Shown: positions 1 through 8,589 of the stretch, in pieces
How the letters are laid out: each line of letters starts with the position of its first letter
Numbering within the stretch: the stretch's first letter is position 1
Assembly: GCF_049319665.1 (NCBI RefSeq)
Contig: NZ_JBMOUD010000004.1
Location: 1 to 64,000, forward strand
DNA: 64,000 nt
Source of the DNA: JBMOUD01 sp049319665
GTDB taxonomy: Bacteria > Pseudomonadota > Gammaproteobacteria > Enterobacterales > Enterobacteriaceae
Direction: 5' to 3'
The notes under the pieces: generated by a model
What the model was told of the DNA's origin: nothing
What the model saw: only the letters and a program-made list of their open reading frames with translations
The model's database searches: none
Position numbers and translations under genes: made by a program

Positions 1-1
1 G

Positions 2-75
2 TGCACCCAGGAAGATTCGAACTTCCGACCGCTCGGTTCGTAGCCGAGTACTCTATCCAGCTGAGCTATGGGTGC
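2..75 (-). tRNA. tRNA-Arg (ACG)
   Basis: Reading the minus strand gives a complete cloverleaf. The acceptor arm GCACCC pairs with GGGTGC, the anticodon stem CTCGG/CCGAG encloses the loop CTACGAA (anticodon ACG), and the T arm carries GTTCGAATC. The discriminator A is at base 2 and only the first base of CCA lies inside the window. This matches the argV-type tRNA of the serV-argVYZQ operon next to csrA in E. coli, so more arginine tRNA copies may lie just outside the window. Confidence 0.97.
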
Positions 76-83
76 ATCTTAAA

Positions 84-176
84 TGGCGGTGAGGCGGGGA
101 TTCGAACCCCGGATGCAGCTTTTGACCGCATACTCCCTTAGCAGGGGAGCGCCTTCAGCCTCTCGGCCACCTCACC
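84..176 (-). tRNA. serV: tRNA-Ser (GCT)
   Basis: The 93-nt minus-strand gene includes an encoded CCA. It has the long variable arm typical of serine tRNAs, an anticodon stem CTCCC/GGGAG around the loop CTGCTAA (anticodon GCT) and a T arm with GGTTCGAATCC. It lies 8 bases upstream of the tRNA-Arg on the same strand, so the two are one transcript. The position beside csrA is that of serV in E. coli. Confidence 0.97.
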
Positions 177-239
177 ATACGCTTCTTTCGAATTGTGCTG
201 ACTAACTTTGTTTAAGCTCATCGGCACTGCGTGGCGCAC

Positions 240-267
240 ATATTACTTTCCCGGACTTATAAGTCAA
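240..267 (-). promoter_or_regulatory. sigma-70 promoter of the tRNA-Ser/tRNA-Arg operon
   Basis: On the minus strand there is a -35 TTGACT (262-267), a 16-nt spacer and a -10 TAATAT (240-245), followed by a GC-rich GTGCGCC discriminator. Such a discriminator is typical of stringently controlled stable-RNA promoters. The tRNA-Ser 5' end lies about 60 bases downstream. The rest of 178-460 shows no gene. Confidence 0.7.
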
Positions 268-460
268 ACCCTTTTTTCCCAACAATCGTTCATTTGCACA
301 ATTCCCACCCAACCTGCCTAGTTTAAAGGCAATATTACCGGCTAATGATACTAATAAGACTATTTTTTATGGAAAAAGTACCAGAGCCTCAGCAAGCTGA
401 AACTTAATAATTAAATGGGGGAAAAAGAGAAAGACGTACCAGAAGGGGAAAAAACAACCA

Positions 461-495
461 AAAAGCATTAGCGCCTCGCATGATGCGAGACGCTA
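461..495 (-). terminator. Rho-independent terminator of csrA
   Basis: A 12-bp stem with one mismatch pairs 469-480 with 484-495. On the minus strand it is followed by GCTTTTTGG and further T runs. It lies directly after the csrA stop codon. Confidence 0.8.
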
Positions 496-501
496 GTTAA
501 A

Positions 502-687
502 TCAAAAACTCGTCTGTTGAGATTTTTCAGCCTGAATACGCTGATAGATCTCTTCACGATGCACAGAGACCTCTTTAGGGGCGTTCACACCAATACGCAC
601 CTGGTTACCTTTAACACCTAAAACGGTAACGGTTACCTCATCGCCAATCATGAGGGTTTCACCAACTCGGCGAGTCAGAATAAGCAT
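502..687 (-). CDS. csrA: Carbon storage regulator CsrA
   Basis: This 61-aa global post-transcriptional regulator binds GGA motifs in hairpin loops of mRNA leaders and controls glycogen, biofilm, motility and central carbon metabolism as a homodimer. The sequence is nearly identical to the E. coli protein: it opens with MLILTRRVGET, has the conserved GVKGNQVRIG core strands and the RNA-binding VHREEIYQRI region with the key Arg near residue 44, and differs mainly in the last residues (QQTSF). The gene lies between alaS and serV, as in E. coli, and has its own terminator. The ATG is preceded by an AAGGAG-type ribosome binding site. Confidence 0.99.
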   Translation of the reverse strand: MLILTRRVGETLMIGDEVTVTVLGVKGNQVRIGVNAPKEVSVHREEIYQRIQAEKSQQTSF

Positions 688-881
688 TCTTTGCTCCTTG
701 AATAATTAGAAGAGTCGGGTCTCAGTTCCCGGTCATTATCTATCATAAACTGGCGAAACGTAAGCCACGACTGCCACATTAAATGTAATCCATATCATAC
801 ATTAGCCGTGTGTGACGTTAAGTTTAGCCTAAATTAGCAAGGTCGTGATGTAACACTTATCATTTCCTTGCACATTAAGAC

Positions 882-918
882 TGAACACGTCATAGCACAA
901 CATATCATGACGTGTTCA
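882..918. repeat. 12-bp perfect inverted repeat downstream of alaS
   Basis: TGAACACGTCAT (882-893) and ATGACGTGTTCA (907-918) form a perfect 12-bp stem with a 13-nt loop, 18 bases beyond the alaS stop. For the minus-strand transcript no T run follows the stem. It may work as an mRNA 3'-end stabiliser or a weak terminator, or as a protein-binding palindrome ahead of csrA. Confidence 0.6.
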
Positions 919-936
919 TTGTCGCTTTTTTTTAGT

Positions 937-3564
937 TTACAGCTTTGATGTAACCCAAGCTTCGACGCTCTGTAATGCACCTGGTAACGCATTAACGTCT
1001 GTACCACCAGCCATCGCCATATCTGGACGACCGCCGCCTTTCCCACCAACCTGAGCTGCAATTGTGCCAATCAAATCACCGGCCTTAATACGATCGGTCA
1101 AATCCTTGGTCACGCCTACAACCAGACTGACTTTATCATCAGCTACCGTTGCCAACACAATAATGGCTGAACCTAACTGATTTTTCAGGTCATCGACCAT
1201 GGTACGCAGCATCTTAGGTTCAACATTATCGAGTTGACGCACCAATAGCTTCGCACCTTTCACCTCAACAGTCTGGCTAGAAAGCGATGCGCTCTCTTGT
1301 GCCGCCTGCTGATCTTTAACCTGCTGCAGCTCTTTTTCCAGCGTACGTGAACGCTCGATCAATGCGCGAATCTTATCAGTCACGCTATTAACGTCACCTT
1401 TAACCAAGTGCGCAACGTCTTGCAGCAAATCACTTTGCTGATGCAATGACGCAATTGCTTTATCACCGGTTATCGCTTCAATACGGCGAACGCCAGCTGC
1501 CGTGCCCGATTCACTCTGAATACGGAACAGGCCGATATCACCAGTACGATCGGCGTGGATACCACCACATAGTTCAGTAGAGAAGTCCCCCATCGACAGC
1601 ACGCGTACGCTATCTTCGTACTTCTCGCCGAACAGCGCCATTGCGCCCTGCTCTTTCGCTTCATCCAACGCCATGACTTTGGTCTGGACAGGCAAGTTGC
1701 GGCGTACTTGTGCGTTGACCAAATCCTCAACTTGACGGATCTCTTCCGGCTTCATCGCCTCAAAATGCGAGAAATCGAAACGCAGGTAGTTGTCATTCAC
1801 CAGAGAACCTTTCTGGCCAACGTGCTTACCAAGAACCTGACGCAATGCGGCGTGCAGTAAGTGAGTCGCCGAGTGGTTCAGGCGAATACGGTTACGACGC
1901 TGTTCGTCAACTTCAGCGGTGACGCTATCGTTGATAGACAGAGAACCTGCGCTCAGCACACCTTGATGACCGAATGCTTTGCCATATTTCTGGGTATCGT
2001 TAACAGTAAACTCACCAGATTGGGTTTTCAGTACGCCTTTATCGCCAACCTGCCCACCGGACTCACCATAAAACGGCGTGTCATCCAGCACGACAATCGC
2101 TTCATCACCGGCCTGAATTTTTTCAACCGGCTGGCCGTTCACAAACAGTCCAACCACTTTGGATTGGCGCTGTACGTGCTCGTAGCCAGAGAACTGAGTC
2201 ACGCCTTCGATACGTACCAAATTGTTATAATCTGCGCTGAAACCGCTAGACTCACGAGCGCGACGACGCTGTGCTTCCATCGCCTTCTCAAAACCTGCTT
2301 CATCGACCGTCAGATTACGTTCGCGACAAACGTCAGCGGTTAAATCAACCGGGAAACCAAAGGTATCATATAGACGGAACACCACTTCGCCAGGCAGGAC
2401 ATCACCTTTCAGCGCAGCCAGTTCTTCATCCAGCAGCGCTAAACCGCGTTCCAGAGTGCGAGCAAACTGCTCTTCTTCAGTTTTCAGCAACTGTTCAACC
2501 AATGACTGCTGCTTACGCAGTTCATCAGCAGCAGAGTCCATGACGTCGATAAGCGGAGCAACCAGCTTATAGAAGAAGGTTTCTTTCGCGCCCAGCATAT
2601 TCCCGTGACGAATCGCACGACGAATAATACGACGCAATACGTAACCGCGACCTTCGTTAGACGGCACTACGCCATCAGAGATCAGGAATGCACAAGAACG
2701 AATATGGTCAGCAATAACGCGCAGAGACTTGTTGCTCAAATCAGTTGCGCCAGTTGCTTCGGCAACCGCAGCAATCAGCTTCTTGAACAGGTCAATATCG
2801 TAGTTAGAGTTAACGTGCTGCAATACCGCTGTAATACGCTCTAAGCCCATACCGGTATCGACGGAAGGTTTTGGCAGCGGCAGCATGGTACCGTCGGACT
2901 GACGGTTAAATTGCATAAAGACGATGTTCCAGATCTCAATGTAGCGATCGCCGTCTTCTTCAGGGCTTCCAGGAGGACCACCCCAGATATGATCGCCGTG
3001 ATCGAAGAAGATCTCGGTACAAGGACCACAAGGACCGGTATCACCCATCTGCCAGAAGTTATCTGAAGCAAAGGCTGCGCCCTTATTATCGCCGATGCGG
3101 ATAATACGCTCTTTCGGCACGCCTACTTCGTTCTCCCAAATGCTGTAAGCTTCGTCATCAGTTTCATAGACGGTCACCCACAACTTCTCTTTTGGCAGAT
3201 TGAACCAGTTTGCGCCAGTCAGCAGTTCCCACGCATAGTTAATCGCATCACGCTTGAAATAATCGCCAAAGCTGAAGTTACCCAACATTTCAAAGAACGT
3301 ATGGTGACGAGCGGTATAACCCACGTTTTCCAGGTCATTGTGCTTACCACCCGCGCGAACACAGCGCTGGGACGTGGTAGCGCGGGTGTAATCCCGATTA
3401 TCTAATCCAAGGAAAACGTCTTTAAATTGGTTCATACCGGCATTGGTAAACATCAATGTCGGATCATTAGTCGGGACAAGCGAGCTGCTCGCAACTACGT
3501 TATGTCCCTTACTTTGGAAGAAATCGAGAAACGCTTGACGGATCTCAGCGGTGCTCTTGCTCAT
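937..3564 (-). CDS. alaS: Alanine--tRNA ligase
   Basis: This class II aminoacyl-tRNA synthetase charges tRNA-Ala in the cytoplasm. It is 875 aa, essentially the length of E. coli AlaS (876). Visible parts in order are the N-terminal catalytic domain with the FTNAGMNQFK region (class II motif 1 area), the CVRAGGKHNDLENVG segment and the GDTGPCGPC segment, then the tRNA-recognition helices. The editing domain follows, with the zinc-binding HSATH (about residue 563) and CGGIH motifs, and then the C-terminal coiled-coil and Gly-rich C-Ala domain (GGKGGGRPDMAMAGG). The gene sits between recX and csrA as in E. coli. E. coli AlaS also represses its own transcription; whether this one does cannot be seen here. 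Confidence 0.99.
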   Translation of the reverse strand: MSKSTAEIRQAFLDFFQSKGHNVVASSSLVPTNDPTLMFTNAGMNQFKDVFLGLDNRDYTRATTSQRCVRAGGKHNDLENVGYTARHHTFFEMLGNFSFGDYFKRDAINYAWELLTGANWFNLPKEKLWVTVYETDDEAYSIWENEVGVPKERIIRIGDNKGAAFASDNFWQMGDTGPCGPCTEIFFDHGDHIWGGPPGSPEEDGDRYIEIWNIVFMQFNRQSDGTMLPLPKPSVDTGMGLERITAVLQHVNSNYDIDLFKKLIAAVAEATGATDLSNKSLRVIADHIRSCAFLISDGVVPSNEGRGYVLRRIIRRAIRHGNMLGAKETFFYKLVAPLIDVMDSAADELRKQQSLVEQLLKTEEEQFARTLERGLALLDEELAALKGDVLPGEVVFRLYDTFGFPVDLTADVCRERNLTVDEAGFEKAMEAQRRRARESSGFSADYNNLVRIEGVTQFSGYEHVQRQSKVVGLFVNGQPVEKIQAGDEAIVVLDDTPFYGESGGQVGDKGVLKTQSGEFTVNDTQKYGKAFGHQGVLSAGSLSINDSVTAEVDEQRRNRIRLNHSATHLLHAALRQVLGKHVGQKGSLVNDNYLRFDFSHFEAMKPEEIRQVEDLVNAQVRRNLPVQTKVMALDEAKEQGAMALFGEKYEDSVRVLSMGDFSTELCGGIHADRTGDIGLFRIQSESGTAAGVRRIEAITGDKAIASLHQQSDLLQDVAHLVKGDVNSVTDKIRALIERSRTLEKELQQVKDQQAAQESASLSSQTVEVKGAKLLVRQLDNVEPKMLRTMVDDLKNQLGSAIIVLATVADDKVSLVVGVTKDLTDRIKAGDLIGTIAAQVGGKGGGRPDMAMAGGTDVNALPGALQSVEAWVTSKL

Positions 3565-3704
3565 AAATGTCCCGGAATAAGGCTAGAAGAACAGCCCGTG
3601 AGCAAGATAGGCACGATTTAAGATCAGCTTTCTTTAAAGCTCACGAACGAAAAAGTGCGGATAAGATAAAATTTCTACGCAGGGAAGTAAAATCCCGTAT
3701 GCAT

Positions 3705-4331
3705 TCAATCTGCAAAATCGCGATAAATAGCGTGGATTTCTTCCTGAAAAAAGCCGCGATACAGTAAATAGCGAAAAACTTTGGATTTCTCTTTCCAATC
3801 CGTTGGCAATGGCTGGCCAAATTTTCGGGTCGCTACGTCGTAGGCTAATAGGCTCCAATCAACTTCACTATTTTCCAATGCAATATTCACGATTTCTTTA
3901 TCGACGCCCTTCTGTTGCAGCTCAGAGCGAATGCGCTGTGCGCCATAACCTTTATTGCTGCGCCCTGAAATATAACGACTGGCAAATTTGTTGTCATCAA
4001 GCCAACCGTGCTGGTAGCAGTACTCAATAACCTGCTGCACATGTTCGGCATTAATTTCCTCTGGTGCTGATTTTTCTGCCGGCATTTGCGGTGGTTTACG
4101 CCAGTTTTTAGCCGACGATGGACGAACAAAAGGTTGAGGAGGCGTCATTAATTTACGGCGCAACTCTTCTTCACCGTGATCGCGTTGGCCTAACAAACGC
4201 ATGGCGCGCGCGGTCAGCGTATTAATTTTGCTACGGTTCTCATCTTTTGGCTCAGGAAATACCGATGTAGCTGATTGTTCATCCTGCAACCGGGTCTGAT
4301 TCGCACCGAACGGGGTTAAATCATCCGCCAT
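3705..4331 (-). CDS. recX: Regulatory protein RecX
   Basis: RecX caps and disassembles RecA filaments and so limits RecA activity. The 208-aa product shows the helical-repeat signature of the family: TARAMRLLGQRDHGEEELRRKL, then GWLDDNKFASRYI and SNKGYGAQRIRSELQQKGV, and a C-terminal repeat ending in GFFQEEIHAIY. The start at 4331 was chosen because ATGGCGGATG follows an AAGGAA site; the open frame extends 33 codons further upstream into the recA terminator region. The protein is longer than E. coli RecX (166 aa) because of a linker at about residues 45-75. It lies directly downstream of recA, past a hairpin that limits read-through. Confidence 0.95.
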   Translation of the reverse strand: MADDLTPFGANQTRLQDEQSATSVFPEPKDENRSKINTLTARAMRLLGQRDHGEEELRRKLMTPPQPFVRPSSAKNWRKPPQMPAEKSAPEEINAEHVQQVIEYCYQHGWLDDNKFASRYISGRSNKGYGAQRIRSELQQKGVDKEIVNIALENSEVDWSLLAYDVATRKFGQPLPTDWKEKSKVFRYLLYRGFFQEEIHAIYRDFAD

Positions 4332-4439
4332 TATGCGTTTCCTTCGTTTCATATACTCAAAATAACTGGCGTTACACCAAGGCGACAGACAGCACAGCCA
4401 CACCGGTGCAGTTTGCAGTATAACGGGCATTAATGAGAT

Positions 4440-4473
4440 AAAAAAAATGCCAGCCTATAACAGGCTGGCATTT
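4440..4473 (-). terminator. Terminator/attenuator between recA and recX
   Basis: ATGCCAGCCT/AGGCTGGCAT forms a stem of at least 10 bp around 4447-4471. On the minus strand it is followed by an uninterrupted T run (4441-4447 read in reverse). In E. coli a comparable recA terminator lets only a small fraction of transcripts continue into recX. Confidence 0.85.
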
Positions 4474-4521
4474 CATGTGAAACCTTACAAGCGCCCGCTA
4501 TTGAGGCCGCGAGTCAAATGA

Positions 4522-5586
4522 TTAGAACTCTTCGCTGGTTTCAGCGTCTTCGTCTAAATCTTCAGCTGTAGTGACGGCGCTCAGTTCACCATTGCCACTC
4601 AGCAGCAATTCGCGCAGTTTTTTATCAATCTCTGAAGCAATAGCTGGGTTTTCTTTCAGGAAGTTGCCTGCGTTAGCTTTACCCTGACCAATTTTCTCGC
4701 CGTTGTAGCTATACCATGCACCGGCTTTTTCAATCAGTTTATGTTTAACGCCCAAGTCAACCAACTCACCGTTGATGTTGATCCCTTCGCCGTACATGAT
4801 TTGGAACTCAGCTTGCTTGAATGGCGCAGCGATTTTGTTTTTCACCACTTTAACGCGGGTTTCGCTACCCACTACCACATCGCCTTCTTTAATTGCGCCA
4901 ATACGGCGAATATCAAGACGAACAGAGGCGTAGAACTTCAGCGCGTTACCACCAGTAGTGGTTTCTGGGTTACCGAACATCACACCAATTTTCATACGGA
5001 TCTGGTTGATAAAGATCAGCAGTGTGTTGGCGTTTTTCAGGTTACCGGCCAGCTTACGCATCGCTTGGCTCATCATACGTGCCGCCAGGCCCATATGTGA
5101 GTCACCTATTTCGCCTTCGATTTCCGCTTTTGGCGTCAACGCAGCAACGGAGTCAACGATGATGACATCAACCGCGCCAGAGCGGGTCAAAGCATCACAA
5201 ATTTCCAACGCCTGCTCACCGGTATCCGGCTGAGAACACAGCAGGTTATCGATATCTACGCCCAGTTTTTTAGCATAGATCGGGTCAAGCGCGTGCTCTG
5301 CATCGATAAACGCACAGGTTTTACCTTCGCGTTGTGCAGCAGCAATAACTTGCAACGTCAGGGTGGTTTTACCAGAAGATTCCGGGCCATAAATTTCAAC
5401 GATACGGCCCATTGGCAGGCCACCAGCGCCCAGAGCAATATCCAGAGACAACGAGCCAGTTGAGATCGTTTCTACATCCATAGAGCGATCTTCACCAAGA
5501 CGCATGATGGAACCTTTACCGAATTGTTTCTCAATCTGGCCTAGTGCCGCAGCTAACGCCTTTTGCTTGTTCTCATCAATAGCCAT
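4522..5586 (-). CDS. recA: DNA recombination/repair protein RecA
   Basis: RecA forms ATP-dependent filaments on single-stranded DNA, drives homologous strand exchange and stimulates LexA autocleavage in the SOS response. The 354-aa product has the Walker A GPESSGKTT at about residues 66-74, the Walker B IIVDSVAALTP, loop L1/L2 DNA-binding segments (GDSHMGLAARMMSQAMRK and MKIGVMFGNPETTTGGNALK) and an acidic C-terminal tail. The start is MAIDENKQKAL at 5586, with AAGGAG before it; the frame is open seven codons further upstream but E. coli homology supports this ATG. The gene has a LexA-controlled promoter (5684-5711). Confidence 0.99.
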   Translation of the reverse strand: MAIDENKQKALAAALGQIEKQFGKGSIMRLGEDRSMDVETISTGSLSLDIALGAGGLPMGRIVEIYGPESSGKTTLTLQVIAAAQREGKTCAFIDAEHALDPIYAKKLGVDIDNLLCSQPDTGEQALEICDALTRSGAVDVIIVDSVAALTPKAEIEGEIGDSHMGLAARMMSQAMRKLAGNLKNANTLLIFINQIRMKIGVMFGNPETTTGGNALKFYASVRLDIRRIGAIKEGDVVVGSETRVKVVKNKIAAPFKQAEFQIMYGEGININGELVDLGVKHKLIEKAGAWYSYNGEKIGQGKANAGNFLKENPAIASEIDKKLRELLLSGNGELSAVTTAEDLDEDAETSEEF

Positions 5587-5683
5587 TTTCGCTCCTTCGT
5601 GCGGCACCGTGACATACTTGGCTGCGGTGCCACTGAATGTGGTTGTTTGTATTTAGATATACAGACTCAGATAACTGGACGTA

Positions 5684-5711
5684 ATTATACTGTATGCTCA
5701 TACAGTATCAA
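5684..5711 (-). promoter_or_regulatory. recA promoter with embedded LexA (SOS) box
   Basis: On the minus strand, -35 TTGATA (5706-5711) and -10 TATAAT (5684-5689) are separated by exactly 16 bases. These 16 bases are the palindromic LexA box CTGTATGCTCATACAG (5690-5705, as read on the plus strand). The arrangement is the same as at the E. coli recA promoter, so LexA bound here blocks both promoter elements. Confidence 0.96.
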
Positions 5712-5713
5712 GC

Positions 5714-6238
5714 CTATTTTTTCAAAAACTCGTTATACGCTGTTTGTAATGAAAAAACAGCAGCTTGCAAACGCACCGATTCACGGTCACCGGAAAATAC
5801 CTGCTTAATAGCCAGTACTCGCCCTGTGGAATCAGCAAAACCAAACCAGACAGTGCCGACCGGTTTCTCTATGCTGCCGCCATCTGGGCCAGCAATCCCA
5901 CTGATGGATAATGCCAGATTGGCTTTGGCAGCGTGCAGCGCCCCTTGCGCCATTTCGCGCACCACTTCTTCGCTCACAGCACCAAAGGTATTTAAGGTCG
6001 ATTCAGATACGCCGAGCAAGTCGTGCTTTGCCGCATTGCTATAAGTGACAAAACCGCGATCAAACCAAGCAGAGCTACCGGCTATATCAGTAATCGCTTT
6101 TGCCACCCAGCCACCGGTACAAGACTCAGCACAAGTGATCCACAATCCTTGTGTCTTAAGTTGCTGTCCGACATCAATACTGAGTTGATGCAGTTCTTTC
6201 TCAGACAATGGTTTCTCAGCCAATCGTTGTTCGCTCAT
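5714..6238 (-). CDS. pncC: Nicotinamide-nucleotide amidase PncC
   Basis: PncC (YgaD/CinA C-domain family) deamidates NMN to nicotinate mononucleotide in the pyridine-nucleotide salvage cycle. The 174-aa protein consists of the single CinA C-terminal domain. It shows the active-site serine motif CAESCTGGWV at about residues 36-45, the VTYSNAAKHDLLGV segment with conserved Tyr/Lys, and SGIAGPDGGSIEKPVGTVWF. Its stop codon lies 3 bases from the recA -35 element, as in E. coli. In E. coli mltB is the next gene upstream; here a plus-strand PTS operon has come between them. Confidence 0.95.
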   Translation of the reverse strand: MSEQRLAEKPLSEKELHQLSIDVGQQLKTQGLWITCAESCTGGWVAKAITDIAGSSAWFDRGFVTYSNAAKHDLLGVSESTLNTFGAVSEEVVREMAQGALHAAKANLALSISGIAGPDGGSIEKPVGTVWFGFADSTGRVLAIKQVFSGDRESVRLQAAVFSLQTAYNEFLKK

Positions 6239-6371
6239 CGCGGCTCCTGCAAATCATATTGAGTTGGTGATGGTAGCATCTCTTCCGCATCTTGATCTGC
6301 CGGACAGATTATTTTGCGCGATCCTTCCCAAATCAATAGGCCTATACCCTAAAAATAATCGCGTGTATATG

Positions 6372-6389
6372 ATGTGTAAAATTACACAT
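6372..6389. promoter_or_regulatory. Palindromic operator candidate ahead of the PTS operon
   Basis: ATGTGTAA (6372-6379) and TTACACAT (6382-6389) form a perfect 8-bp inverted repeat with a 2-bp spacer, about 65 bases before the EIIB start. It is directly followed by TGATCACATT, which looks like half of a CRP site. The size and place suit a dimeric regulator. The small HTH protein at the end of the operon is one possible ligand; this is an inference. Confidence 0.5.
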
Positions 6390-6454
6390 TGATCACATTT
6401 CAATTTTCAAGGCCATGCTTTAATCCATCCCACATTGACCAGAGGAGAATGACC

Positions 6455-6736
6455 TTGAAACACCTAATGATCTGCTGTGGTGCCGGCGTAGCAACCAGCA
6501 CAGTGGCGTTAAAAAAAATTGAAGCATTCCTGGATAAAGAAAAGCTCAGCGATCGCGTGCGTATATCCCAAGGCACCGTAGCCGAAGCATTAACACGCAG
6601 CGACATCGACTTTATTGTTTCAACCTCAGCCATCACTACCTCAATTCCGGTGGTCAATGCGCTGCCATTACTGACGGGAATGGGAATAGATAAAGTATTT
6701 AACAGTGTAAAAACCTTAATTTTGGCCGAGGGCTAA
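6455..6736 (+). CDS. PTS EIIB component, galactitol (GatB) type
   Basis: This is the cytosolic phosphocarrier EIIB of a sugar-specific phosphotransferase system. The 93-aa protein begins KHLMICCGAGVATSTVA, where the Cys of CCGAG is the expected phosphocysteine of the GatB/lactose-type fold, and ends in a helix after GIDKVFNSVKTL. I chose the TTG at 6455 because AGAGGAG (6441-6447) lies 7 bases before it. The in-frame ATG at 6449 is only one base from that site and is the alternative start. The EIIC gene follows after 3 bases, so the two are co-translated. The substrate cannot be read from the sequence; galactitol-family systems carry hexitols and pentitols. Confidence 0.9.
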   Translation: MKHLMICCGAGVATSTVALKKIEAFLDKEKLSDRVRISQGTVAEALTRSDIDFIVSTSAITTSIPVVNALPLLTGMGIDKVFNSVKTLILAEG

Positions 6737-6739
6737 TCC

Positions 6740-8110
6740 ATGTTCATCATCGATTACATTGTTAATCTCGGGGCATCGGTGATGATGCCGCTGATCTTCA
6801 TTATCTTGGGTTTACTGCTGCGCCTGTCATTTTCTAAAGCCATCAAAGCCGGGTTAATGGTTGGGATCGGCTTTATCGGTTTAAGCATTACCGTCAATTT
6901 AATGATTGATTCTCTAACGCCTGTCAGCCATGCGTTAGTCCATCGCTTTGGGTTAAATTTAACCGTACTAGACGTTGGCTGGCCCGCAGCAGCGGCAGTA
7001 GCAATGGGCACCCGAGTTGGCGCGCTGGTTATCCCAGTTTGTGTCGCCATCAATATCCTGATGCTATACACCAAAACCACCCGTATTCTTAACGTCGATA
7101 TCTGGAACTTGTGGCACCACGCCTTTACCGGTTCTCTGGTCGCTATTATTACCAGCAGCTTGTGGCTGGGTATCTTTGCCGCCGCGATCAACTGCATCAT
7201 TACCATGGTGATTGCTGACCGTACCAGCGGTGATGTCGAGAAATACCTCAACCTGCCGTCAATTTCGATCCCCCACGGTTTTTCAGTATCTTTCGTGCCT
7301 GCGGCCTGGTTAGTTAACGCCATCGTTGATCGCATCCCGGTGATCCGCGATATCAAAATCGATACCGAAGTGATCCAGAAACGCCTGTCTATCCTTGGCG
7401 ATCCGGCTTCACTTGGTGCGATCATCGGCGCGCTTTTAGGCGTCATTGCCGGTATTGAATTTAAAGCTATTTTACAGACTGCTATTACCATGGCCGCGGT
7501 CATGACGATTATTCCGCGTATGGCGAAGATGTTGATGGAAGGCGTGTATCCTATCAGCGAACGTATTCAAGAAATCGCTCAATCAAGAGCAGGTTCCTTT
7601 GGCCGAATTGCTATCGGATTGGATTCCGCCGTTAGCGTTGGCCATCCCGTCACGCTTTCAGTCTCCATGTTGATGATCCCACTGATGCTGGTGCTGGCTG
7701 CGGTGATCCCACATAACCAATTCCTGCCATTTGCTTCATTAACCGGGTTGCCTTTTGCCTTCGTATTAGTCACTGCCGTGTGCCGTGGCGATATGTTCCG
7801 TACCCTACTTACTGGCTTACTCACCTTAAGTCTGGCGCTCTTAATCGGTACCAGCCTGGCTCCAATTGTCACCAGTACCGCCGTCAGCACCGGATTCTCA
7901 TTGCCACAGGGAACAACCAGCATCAGCAGCGTAGATTACGCAGGCGCCATGCTGCCTTGGGTCATTATCCAAAGCTTCTACTTTAAGGCGTTAGGCGTTG
8001 GCTTACTGAGTATCTGTACACTGGGATTGGTCGTGTGGAACCGCAAAAAGCTGGCGCAAGAGAACCAGCAACTCGCCGCCCAAGAGTCCAATATGATGGA
8101 GGGCAGCTAA
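6740..8110 (+). CDS. PTS EIIC membrane component, galactitol (GatC) type
   Basis: EIIC is the membrane channel of the PTS and binds the sugar during transport-coupled phosphorylation. The 456-aa protein is strongly hydrophobic with about ten membrane segments. It starts FIIDYIVNLGASVMMPLIF, typical of GatC, and contains the family segments GFIGLSITVNLM, LDVGWPAAAAVAMGT and YPISERIQEIAQSRAG. The last is the conserved cytosolic loop. The gene starts 3 bases after EIIB, and EIIA follows at a 1-base gap after a GGAGGGC ribosome site within its own 3' end. No sugar dehydrogenase or aldolase gene is present in the operon, so the catabolic partner must be encoded elsewhere or be missing. Confidence 0.93.
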   Translation: MFIIDYIVNLGASVMMPLIFIILGLLLRLSFSKAIKAGLMVGIGFIGLSITVNLMIDSLTPVSHALVHRFGLNLTVLDVGWPAAAAVAMGTRVGALVIPVCVAINILMLYTKTTRILNVDIWNLWHHAFTGSLVAIITSSLWLGIFAAAINCIITMVIADRTSGDVEKYLNLPSISIPHGFSVSFVPAAWLVNAIVDRIPVIRDIKIDTEVIQKRLSILGDPASLGAIIGALLGVIAGIEFKAILQTAITMAAVMTIIPRMAKMLMEGVYPISERIQEIAQSRAGSFGRIAIGLDSAVSVGHPVTLSVSMLMIPLMLVLAAVIPHNQFLPFASLTGLPFAFVLVTAVCRGDMFRTLLTGLLTLSLALLIGTSLAPIVTSTAVSTGFSLPQGTTSISSVDYAGAMLPWVIIQSFYFKALGVGLLSICTLGLVVWNRKKLAQENQQLAAQESNMMEGS

Positions 8111-8111
8111 C

Positions 8112-8564
8112 ATGTTTAGCGCAGACCGCATTTTTACCTTTACACAGACAATCAGCAGAGATGATTTGCTCGGCCAGCTCGCGACAAGTTTATATACAGC
8201 CGGCTTAGTGAAAGACTCTTTTAAAGCCGGTGTGCTGCAACGCGAAGCACAGTACCCGACTGGCATTGATATGGAAACGCATAGCATTGCCATTCCGCAT
8301 ACCGAATTTGAGCATGTTAATCACACCGGTTTTGCCGTTGGCATTAATCAGGCTGGCGTGCAGTTTCATCGTACTGATGAACCGGGGGAGCTGGTGACGC
8401 CGGATATTATCGTGATGATGGCTATCGCGCCTGATTGTGAAAAGGTGGCAATCATCCAATCGCTGTTTGGACTGTTGGCAGACAAGGAACGCGTGCAAGC
8501 CCTATGCAAAATGTCAGTCGCCGGGCAAGTAAAAGAGTTCACCGACGCCGTCGTTACGCGCTAG
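8112..8564 (+). CDS. PTS EIIA component, fructose/mannitol-GatA type
   Basis: EIIA receives the phosphate from HPr and passes it to EIIB. The 150-aa protein shows the phosphohistidine motif SIAIPHTE at about residues 58-65 (His63), preceded by REAQYPTGIDM. The following strand-helix pattern is TPDIIVMMAIAPDCEKVAIIQSLFGLL, all typical of the PTS EIIA type 2 (GatA/FruA) domain. It completes an EIIB-EIIC-EIIA operon in which all three are separate polypeptides, as in gatABC, but in the order B-C-A. General PTS proteins are not in the window. Confidence 0.93.
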   Translation: MFSADRIFTFTQTISRDDLLGQLATSLYTAGLVKDSFKAGVLQREAQYPTGIDMETHSIAIPHTEFEHVNHTGFAVGINQAGVQFHRTDEPGELVTPDIIVMMAIAPDCEKVAIIQSLFGLLADKERVQALCKMSVAGQVKEFTDAVVTR

Positions 8565-8589
8565 AATCTTCAGTTAAAAGCAGCGCGTA

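Noticed and set aside
1861..2343. Long plus-strand frame of 160 codons inside alaS
   Set aside because: It is antisense to a certain housekeeping gene, has no ribosome site, and its product reads like a low-information shadow.
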